Assembly (NCBI GenBank): GCA_045535585.1
Contig: JAZSLY010000093.1
Span: 1-8,961, forward strand
Origin: RGIG6353 sp045535585
Lineage (GTDB): Bacteria; Bacillota; Clostridia; Oscillospirales; SIG627
DNA length: 8,961 nt
Direction of reading: 5' to 3'
This document shows positions 1 through 4,139 of this stretch, one piece after another. The translations under genes and the position numbers were made by a program. The notes below the pieces were generated by a model. It ran no database searches, was not told the DNA's origin, and worked only from the letters and a program-made list of their open reading frames with translations. Position 1 is the stretch's first letter. Each line of letters starts with the position of its first letter.

Positions 1-125
1 GGATTCGTCGGTGTGCTTCGCACCCCTAGCTCACTCGGGCATAGCCCTCGTGTCCCCGACTAAAAACAGTTCACCGAACTGTTTTTTACGTCGGTCTCCC
101 TCTCGGGTTCGAATCCTATGCACAC
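1..125. repeat. Structured tRNA-like intergenic repeat element
   Basis: This non-coding stretch is dense in self-complementary segments. A 6-bp hairpin lies at about 10-25, and a GGGC/GCCC hairpin at about 38-48. A long symmetric hairpin has AAAAACAGTTC at 62-72 pairing with GAACTGTTTTT at 76-86, with an outer CCGAC (56-60)/GTCGG (90-94) clamp. The A-run and T-run on either side of the central hairpin would let it terminate transcription in both directions. The right end carries GGGTTCGAATCC, a T-arm look-alike at 105-116. Its stem pairs for only three base pairs and no CCA follows, so it is not a working tRNA. GGATTCG at 1-7 is complementary to 110-116. I infer a dispersed palindromic repeat or tRNA-derived relic. 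The left boundary may lie outside the window. Confidence 0.4.
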
Positions 126-130
126 ATTAT

Positions 131-160
131 ACAAACAAAAAACCACCCGATTGGGTGGTT
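131..160 (-). terminator. Rho-independent terminator of tRNA-Gln
   Basis: AACCACCC (141-148) pairs perfectly with GGGTGGTT (153-160) around a four-base loop. Read on the minus strand, the hairpin is followed by a T-rich tail (complement of 131-142). It lies 7 bases beyond the CCA end of the tRNA gene. Confidence 0.85.
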
Positions 161-167
161 TCTTGTT

Positions 168-241
168 TGGCTGCGGAACTAGGATTCGAACCCAGACAAA
201 CAGAGTCAGAGTCTGTCGTGCTACCTTTACACAATTCCGCA
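168..241 (-). tRNA. tRNA-Gln, anticodon CUG
   Basis: On the minus strand this folds into a complete cloverleaf. The 7-bp acceptor is TGCGGAA with TTCCGCA. The D stem is GTGT/GCAC with an AAAGGTA loop. The anticodon stem is ACAGA/TCTGT around the loop CTCTGAC, giving anticodon CUG, which reads CAG glutamine codons. The T arm is CTGGG-TTCGAAT-CCTAG. The discriminator base is G, as usual for glutamine tRNAs, and the terminal CCA is encoded (complement of 168-170). The gene stands alone, with its own promoter and terminator. Confidence 0.96.
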
Positions 242-260
242 ATACTAACTGACGGGTAAA

Positions 261-289
261 AGTATATAACAAATATTGAAAAATGTCAA
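261..289 (-). promoter_or_regulatory. Sigma-A-type promoter of tRNA-Gln
   Basis: On the minus strand TTGACA (289-284) is followed by a 17-base spacer and TATACT (266-261). This places the transcription start about 12-15 bases before the mature tRNA 5' end at 241. Confidence 0.85.
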
Positions 290-674
290 GATGTTTTTTG
301 AAAAAACTTTACTTTTCTTTGTTGTTTCTTCTCCCGCCTTTACCACTATGATGCGCCGTCACACCCGAAAAATTCAAAAATTCTATAAAAAATTGAAAAA
401 TTTATAAAAATTTCGGCAAAAATTTTTTAGAGAAAAACGAAAGAAAAATTTGCCCCGAAATTCACGGATTTTTCGCAGTCATAAAAAACGGGCGTTTTTC
501 ATAAAATCCATAATATATGGTGTAGTACCTATAAGTGCATATACAATATGATGATTTTTGCCGAAGCCAAAAAAATCAAAAAATCCACCTCTTTTTTATC
601 GACCGATTACGAAAAATCGTAACTTTTTTTCGACCCTAAAAAGCGACCCGAAATCAAAAAATCGCTTATTTTAC
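290..674. other. A/T-rich intergenic gap without a gene
   Basis: This gap between the tRNA promoter and the promoter of the 3D-domain gene holds no convincing gene. It is dominated by A-runs and T-runs. A long imperfect inverted repeat runs from CCGAAAAATT (about 365) to AAAATTTCGG (about 415). There is a small hairpin AAAAAC-GGGC-GTTTTT (484-499), and CCATA-ATA-TATGG at about 508-520. The 76-codon reading frame that begins in it (558-788) is rejected, because it runs through the next promoter and ribosome binding site. Confidence 0.6.
605..630 (+). terminator. Possible rho-independent terminator in the gap
   Basis: TTACGA (607-612) pairs with TCGTAA (617-622) around an AAAA loop, followed by C and seven T (624-630). 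The form is right for a terminator, but the stem is short and no gene upstream on this strand needs one. It could end a small RNA that starts between about 300 and 560, or be chance in A/T-rich DNA. Confidence 0.35.
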
Positions 675-703
675 TTGACAAATCGACATTTTATATGTAT
701 AAT
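675..703 (+). promoter_or_regulatory. Consensus sigma-A promoter of the 3D-domain gene
   Basis: TTGACA (675-680), a 17-base spacer and TATAAT (698-703) match the housekeeping consensus exactly. Transcription would start near 710 and give a leader of about 75 bases before the start codon at 785. Confidence 0.88.
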
Positions 704-784
704 ACATAACACACTTTCACGAAATCAAATAATTTATTGCGACGGCTATATATTTTCTAAAATTTTCAAGAAAGGTTTCAAGCT

Positions 785-1729
785 ATGAATAAAAAGAATT
801 TTGACTCGGTTATCGGGGTGACCCGACCGACAAAAACTGCTTTGAAGTATCTGGCGTGTGCGTTGGGTGCGGCGCTCATTCTTTTCCTCACCGCCTACGC
901 TGTAAGCTCGGTGCTTCTTTTATCGGTTAACGCCTCCGACGGAGACGACACCCAAAAGACGAGCCCCATCGTTCAGGACCAGCCTCTTTGCGAAACTGCA
1001 ACCATCGTTCCGAAAATCAGCGTAACCTACCACGGCGAGAAGCTGGGTGAATTCGAGGGCGACGGCGTCAGCGTTGCAAATATCCTGAAAAAATTTAATA
1101 TTACTCTCGGGGAGAGTGACGTTTTAAACTATTCACCCGACGACCTTTCCTTCTTCGGAATGAATCTTGTGGTTGACCTGGTAGAGTACAGAGAGGAGAT
1201 AGTGGAGGAGGAGATACCCTTTGAAACTATCCGCCGTGTTAGCCAGAACGTTCCCAAGGGTGAAAGATACGTGGCGGTTGAGGGCGAGTGCGGCTTCGTT
1301 CAGAAGGTAGTGCGCACGAAGCTTGTAAACGGCGTTGCAACCGACGAGAGCGAGGAATTCACCCGTGTAATCGACCCCGTTAACCGCGAGGAATTCTGGG
1401 GAGTGGGCGGAGTGTTCACAGCGCCCGACGGTCAGCAGTACAGATATTCCTACTATCTTGACGTTACCGCCACCGCATATACCCATACGGGCGACCCTAC
1501 CTATTCGGGTACGGTTGCTGAGGTTGGCGTTATCGCCGTTGACCCGAGAAATATCGACCTTGGCTCCGACGTCTACGTAATAGGCAACTACGGCGACTAC
1601 GGCGTTTGCCGTGCAGAAGATATCGGCGGAGGAATAAAGGGACTCAGAATTGACGTTTTCCTTGACACCGAGGAGGAATGTGTAATCTTCGGCAGACGGG
1701 AAATGAGAGCGTACGTTCTCGACAAATAA
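785..1729 (+). CDS. Membrane-anchored G5/3D-domain cell-wall protein (YabE-like)
   Basis: This is a 314-residue envelope protein, probably a peptidoglycan-remodelling enzyme of the YabE type. Residues 1-20 are basic and cytoplasmic, and 21-49 form a signal anchor. A short acidic linker leads to a DUF348-like module (about 75-131) and a G5-like domain (about 133-202, from REEIVEEEIPFETIRR). The C-terminal 3D domain (about 226-313) has the aspartates that name the family. These are D226 in LDVTATAYT, D253 in GVIAVDPRNIDLGS, D279 in AEDIGGGIKG and D290 in RIDVF. In the 3D/MltA-like fold an aspartate serves in lytic transglycosylase chemistry; activity here is inferred. B. subtilis YabE has more DUF348 modules, so this is a compact version. 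AAAGG at 771-775 sets the start. The gene is monocistronic, with its own promoter and terminator, and its GC-richer codons match clpB. Confidence 0.88.
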   Translation: MNKKNFDSVIGVTRPTKTALKYLACALGAALILFLTAYAVSSVLLLSVNASDGDDTQKTSPIVQDQPLCETATIVPKISVTYHGEKLGEFEGDGVSVANILKKFNITLGESDVLNYSPDDLSFFGMNLVVDLVEYREEIVEEEIPFETIRRVSQNVPKGERYVAVEGECGFVQKVVRTKLVNGVATDESEEFTRVIDPVNREEFWGVGGVFTAPDGQQYRYSYYLDVTATAYTHTGDPTYSGTVAEVGVIAVDPRNIDLGSDVYVIGNYGDYGVCRAEDIGGGIKGLRIDVFLDTEEECVIFGRREMRAYVLDK

Positions 1730-1736
1730 AAAATGT

Positions 1737-1770
1737 GAGCAGTAAAATTCATAGTTTTACTGCTCTTTTG
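1737..1770 (+). terminator. Rho-independent terminator of the 3D-domain gene
   Basis: GAGCAGTAAAA (1737-1747) pairs over 11 bp with TTTTACTGCTC (1755-1765), followed by TTTTG and TTTT. It starts 8 bases after the stop codon. Confidence 0.92.
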
Positions 1771-1892
1771 TTTTGCGTGCATTTCACTCTTTCGCTAAAA
1801 GTGTGTAAATACACAAAATTTTGGAAAGTGAATATTTTACAGCCCCTTAATTTATGCAAAAAATGAAAATTAAATTTGTTTGCGACGTTCTG

Positions 1893-1927
1893 TTTCCCAA
1901 AAATAAAAAAATGTTGATTTTGGGAAA
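1893..1927. repeat. 10-bp inverted repeat around the ATPase promoter
   Basis: TTTCCCAAAA (1893-1902) and its exact reverse complement TTTTGGGAAA (1918-1927) are separated by 15 bases. The centres of the two arms are 25 bp apart. The right arm overlaps the end of the -35 box, so a protein holding both arms would cover the promoter. It lies upstream of the expected transcription start and so acts as DNA rather than as an RNA hairpin. I infer an operator; a mobile-element end is the alternative. Confidence 0.6.
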
Positions 1928-1942
1928 TGAATATGATATAAT
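1914..1942 (+). promoter_or_regulatory. Promoter of the DUF4143 ATPase gene
   Basis: TTGATT (1914-1919), a 17-base spacer and TATAAT (1937-1942) are preceded by TGA at 1934-1936, which makes an extended -10. The expected start near 1949 leaves a very short leader of about 14 bases holding only the ribosome binding site. Confidence 0.8.
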
Positions 1943-1962
1943 AGCATTGCGAGGTGAGTTTT

Positions 1963-3153
1963 ATGAAATTGATTGTTCGAAGTAATTATCTAAACAAAAT
2001 GATAAATGTGATTGGAACACCTGATATTAAAGTTATCACAGGTGTAAGGCGTTCGGGAAAGTCTAAACTTTTGGAAGCTTTCAAAGCTTATATTGAGGAG
2101 AATGTTCAAAACGCTAATGTTATTCACCTTAATTTTAATTTGTCTAAGTACGATATGTTGAAGGAATATCGATTGCTCAATGAATATATTGAAAACAGAT
2201 ACGTAGAGGGCAAAAACAATTTTGTTTTAATTGACGAAATCCAAATGTGCAAAGGATTTGAACTCTGTATAAATAATTTGCACGCGAGTGAAATGTATGA
2301 CATTTATATTACAGGCTCCAACGCTTTTTTGCTTAGCTCGGATTTGGCAACGTTGTTTACAGGAAGGACGTTTGAAATTAAAATATACCCGTTTTCCTTT
2401 GCTGAGTACGTTCATTATTTTGGATTGACAGATAAATATACTGCATTTGATAACTATATGATTGAAGGAGGTATGGCAGGTTCATATCTTTATAAAGAGC
2501 GTGAAGATAAATTCGACTATATAGAAAATGTTTTTGATACTTTGATTTTAAGAGATATAAGGCAAAAATACAAAATCAAGAATCCTGCTTTGATGGACAG
2601 GCTTTCCGAGTTTTTGATGGATAATATATCCAACTTAACGTCGGTGAGAAATATTACGGATACGTTAGCTGCAAACAAGGATAAAATTAATCATAGGACA
2701 GTGGGTAGCTATCTTCAGTTCCTTTGTAATGCGTTTGCTTTTTATAAGATTGGTAGGTATGATATAAAAGGCAAAAGGTATCTTTCGACCAACGATAAGT
2801 ATTATTTAAGCGACCATACTTTTAGGTACGCCAAGCTTGGCACAAAGAATTTAGATAGTGGAAGAGTGATAGAAAATATAGTTGTAATGGAATTGCTTAG
2901 GCGCGGATACGAGGTTTATGTTGGCGTTTTGTATAAAAAAGAGATTGATTTTGTGGCGTTGAAAAGAAGCGAAAAAATTTATATCCAGGTTTCAGACAAT
3001 ATAACCTTGCCTGAAACTTTTAAGAGGGAAGTGGAACCTTTGCTGAAGATTAAGGATGCCTATCCCAAAATGGTAATCGCAAGAACCAGAAGCCCCGAAT
3101 ATCAATATGAAGGTATCAAAATCGTCGATATTGCGGACTGGTTACTTTCATAA
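1963..3153 (+). CDS. AAA-type ATPase with DUF4143 / PD-(D/E)XK-like C-terminus
   Basis: This is a 396-residue ATPase of the large prokaryotic AAA_14/DUF4143 family, whose cellular role is mostly unknown. Walker A is GVRRSGKS (27-34), Walker B is FVLIDE (87-92) with the following Q94, and the sensor motif is ITGSN (116-120). GRTFEIKIYPFSFAEY (134-149) is a family hallmark. The C-terminal part has a nuclease-like core: E and GYEV, then EID with D329, then IQV (341-343), where nucleases of this fold usually have a lysine. Catalysis is therefore doubtful. The start is the ATG at 1963, because GAGGTG (1951-1956) lies 6 bases before it. A GTG at 1954 sits inside that site and is rejected. The gene stands alone and is much richer in AT than its left neighbour and clpB, which suggests horizontal transfer. 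Confidence 0.9.
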   Translation: MKLIVRSNYLNKMINVIGTPDIKVITGVRRSGKSKLLEAFKAYIEENVQNANVIHLNFNLSKYDMLKEYRLLNEYIENRYVEGKNNFVLIDEIQMCKGFELCINNLHASEMYDIYITGSNAFLLSSDLATLFTGRTFEIKIYPFSFAEYVHYFGLTDKYTAFDNYMIEGGMAGSYLYKEREDKFDYIENVFDTLILRDIRQKYKIKNPALMDRLSEFLMDNISNLTSVRNITDTLAANKDKINHRTVGSYLQFLCNAFAFYKIGRYDIKGKRYLSTNDKYYLSDHTFRYAKLGTKNLDSGRVIENIVVMELLRRGYEVYVGVLYKKEIDFVALKRSEKIYIQVSDNITLPETFKREVEPLLKIKDAYPKMVIARTRSPEYQYEGIKIVDIADWLLS

Positions 3154-3161
3154 ATTACGGA

Positions 3162-3183
3162 GGGGGAGCTTTTTAGCTCCCCC
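3162..3183. terminator. Hairpin terminator between convergent genes
   Basis: GGGGGAGCT (3162-3170) pairs perfectly with AGCTCCCCC (3175-3183) around TTTT. It lies between the stops of the plus-strand ATPase gene and the minus-strand regulator gene and could serve both. Neither side has a strong T-run, so efficiency is uncertain. Confidence 0.7.
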
Positions 3184-3191
3184 CCTAAATT

Positions 3192-3395
3192 TTATCTCTT
3201 GTGATACTCCTCAAATAAATCGTTAGGTGTGCATTCGAGAATATCGCAGAGGCTTTGTAAATTTTCAAATTTAATTGCGTTAGTTTGGTTGTTTACCATT
3301 TTGTTGAAATTCTGATAGCTCAATCCCATCTGGATATAAAGCCAATATTTCGTTTTACCTTTTTCCTTTAATATATCAAGTATTCTCAGCTTCAT
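3192..3395 (-). CDS. Small Cro/CI-type helix-turn-helix regulator
   Basis: This is a 67-residue protein that is almost entirely one XRE-family DNA-binding domain. The first helix is MKLRILDILKEKG. The helix-turn-helix covers about residues 14-34 (KTKYWLYIQMGLSYQNFNKMV). The ending DILECTPNDLFEEY (51-64) is the usual close of this fold, and there is no extra sensor domain. The start is the ATG at 3395 behind GGAGGT (3406-3401). An upstream in-frame ATG at 3410 would precede that site and is rejected. The gene diverges from the two-gene operon at 3506-4047, and two identical 14-bp palindromes lie between them. I infer that it represses itself and the operon. Small XRE proteins like this also serve as phage or toxin-antitoxin regulators, so the name of the system stays open. 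Confidence 0.85.
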   Translation of the reverse strand: MKLRILDILKEKGKTKYWLYIQMGLSYQNFNKMVNNQTNAIKFENLQSLCDILECTPNDLFEEYHKR

Positions 3396-3406
3396 AATGC
3401 ACCTCC

Positions 3407-3420
3407 ACATTATATAATGT
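3407..3420. promoter_or_regulatory. Palindromic operator copy 1
   Basis: ACATTATATAATGT is a perfect 14-bp palindrome directly upstream of the regulator's ribosome binding site. An identical copy lies at 3461-3474, 54 bp away centre to centre, which is about five helical turns. The likely binder is the small helix-turn-helix protein encoded next to it (inference). Confidence 0.78.
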
Positions 3421-3436
3421 AAAAATTATATATCAA
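3409..3436 (-). promoter_or_regulatory. Possible promoter of the helix-turn-helix regulator
   Basis: On the minus strand TTGATA (3436-3431), a 16-base spacer and TATAAT (3414-3409) form a promoter whose -10 lies inside operator copy 1. The start would then fall at the ribosome binding site, which is awkward. An alternative TATAAT at 3430-3425, with a poor -35, would put the start inside the operator and leave a leader of about 24 bases. Either way operator copy 1 covers the promoter or its start. Confidence 0.5.
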
Positions 3437-3443
3437 AAAACAC

Positions 3444-3472
3444 TTGACAAATAGACGTTTACATTATATAAT
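3444..3472 (+). promoter_or_regulatory. Consensus promoter of the small two-gene operon
   Basis: TTGACA (3444-3449), a 17-base spacer and TATAAT (3467-3472) match the sigma-A consensus exactly. The -10 box lies wholly inside operator copy 2 (3461-3474). A repressor bound there would block a promoter that is otherwise very strong. Confidence 0.88.
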
Positions 3473-3474
3473 GT
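3461..3474. promoter_or_regulatory. Palindromic operator copy 2
   Basis: This is the second exact copy of ACATTATATAATGT. It contains the -10 box of the plus-strand promoter. Confidence 0.8.
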
Positions 3475-3505
3475 ATGCATTAGATAAGAAAGGATGTGTA
3501 AAACG

Positions 3506-3724
3506 GTGGCGGAAAAGTATGTTTATAATCTAAAGAGGCATACGCTTCACATAGAAGGGTATTGTCATAATGCGCGTAAAGGGATGCATTATGATGATAC
3601 TTTGTATAAATGTTTTTCAACAGAAGACGAAGCGTTAGCATATGGCGGTCGTTCTGTTGGTATGTGTAAGTTGTGCTTGCAAAAACGAGAGAAATTATTA
3701 AAAAAGGAGAGTGAAAAGAAATGA
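3506..3724 (+). CDS. Small Cys/His-rich protein, putative zinc-binding
   Basis: I do not recognise this 72-residue protein. It has no membrane segment or signal peptide. Possible metal ligands are H12, H15, C20, C36, C54 and C57; the last two form a CKLC knuckle. The order H-x4-6-C, then a TEDEALAYG segment, then a G-x-C-x2-C knuckle resembles small Ada-like zinc-binding modules, but this is pattern likeness only. The last 15 residues are strongly basic (KREKLLKKESEKK), so contact with nucleic acid or acidic membrane lipid is possible. The start is taken as GTG at 3506, about 9-12 bases behind AAGGATG. An ATG at 3494 touches the AAAGG with no spacing and is unlikely. The stop overlaps the next start by four bases (ATGA), so the two genes are translationally coupled. 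Confidence 0.7.
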   Translation: MAEKYVYNLKRHTLHIEGYCHNARKGMHYDDTLYKCFSTEDEALAYGGRSVGMCKLCLQKREKLLKKESEKK

Positions 3725-4047
3725 GTAACAAAGAAGATAAAGATTTAACAATATTCAATGCGATATTGATTATAGCTGGTGTTGTAATCTTGATAATGCT
3801 TATATGGTTTGTTATTGAAATGAATAATATTAACAGTAAAACACCGAGCTCCTCATATGATAGTGATTATAGCTCTTCTGAAAGCAGTTATAGCTCTTCT
3901 GGAAGCAGTTATAGCTCATCGACAAAATGTCAATACAAAAGTAGTAGCGGAGCTCAAAATTGTACCAACAAAGCTACAAGAGGAAAACTTTGCGAATATC
4001 ATTATGACTATTTAAAAGACATATATGACGATGTGGTAGGCAGTTGA
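3721..4047 (+). CDS. Single-pass membrane protein with Ser repeat and C3H zinc-finger-like tail
   Basis: This 108-residue protein matches no family I can name. Residues 1-10 are charged, and 11-32 form one hydrophobic membrane segment. Residues about 41-68 are a flexible Ser/Tyr linker built from heptads of the type YSSS(E/G)SS. The tail has C70, C81, C91 and H94, spaced C-x10-C-x9-C-x2-H, within KCQYKSSSGAQNCTNKATRG followed by KLCEYH. Such a compact C3H set usually holds one zinc ion. The spacing recalls the plant WRC finger (C-x9-C-x10-C-x2-H), though homology is not claimed. The orientation is unclear, so the finger may face the cytoplasm or the outside. It is the second gene of the operon, overlapping the Cys/His-rich gene by four bases; AGGAGA (3705-3710) is its ribosome binding site. 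Confidence 0.78.
   Translation: MSNKEDKDLTIFNAILIIAGVVILIMLIWFVIEMNNINSKTPSSSYDSDYSSSESSYSSSGSSYSSSTKCQYKSSSGAQNCTNKATRGKLCEYHYDYLKDIYDDVVGS
3868..3921 (+). repeat. 21-bp in-frame tandem repeat in the Ser linker
   Basis: The unit, read as TATAGCTCTTCTGAAAGCAG plus T, occurs at 3868-3888 and again at 3889-3909 with one change (GAA to GGA). A partial third unit lies at 3910-3921. It encodes seven-residue steps YSSS(E/G)SS and could change copy number by slippage without breaking the frame. Confidence 0.9.
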
Positions 4048-4080
4048 CAAGTATACTGAATAATTTCCAAAATATAGTTA

Positions 4081-4113
4081 GAGGGGGGACCTTTTTTCAA
4101 AAAGGTCCCCCTC
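4081..4113. terminator. Bidirectional hairpin terminator between the operon and clpB
   Basis: GAGGGGGGACCTTTT on the left pairs with AAAAGGTCCCCCTC on the right with one bulged G and a loop of about four bases. It lies between the stop of the 108-residue protein (plus) and the stop of clpB (minus). It most likely serves both transcripts. Confidence 0.82.
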
Positions 4114-4139
4114 ATTCTTACTTCTTTCTTAATTATATA

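Noticed and set aside
103..125. A plus-strand tRNA ending in GGGTTCGAATCC
   Set aside because: The T stem pairs for only three base pairs, no matching acceptor or anticodon arm fits the spacing, and no CCA follows.
11..272. Reading frames of 82 (plus) and 70 (minus) codons across the repeat and tRNA
   Set aside because: Both run through the tRNA-Gln gene and hairpins, and lack ribosome binding sites.
704..784. A c-di-AMP riboswitch ahead of the cell-wall gene
   Set aside because: The leader is only about 75 bases, A/T-rich, and lacks the conserved GC-rich core of that riboswitch.
558..788. A 76-codon plus-strand frame before the 3D-domain gene
   Set aside because: It is low-complexity, contains the TTGACA/TATAAT promoter, and ends over the next gene's start.
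1954..1962. GTG start for the ATPase
   Set aside because: The GTG is part of the GAGGTG ribosome binding site; the ATG at 1963 has the right spacing.
3480..3758. A 92-codon minus-strand frame
   Set aside because: It is antisense to the Cys/His-rich gene, and the sense frame has the promoter, ribosome binding site and coupling.
3868..3921. A CRISPR-like or satellite array
   Set aside because: The 21-bp repeat is in frame, directly adjacent without spacers, and encodes the Ser linker.
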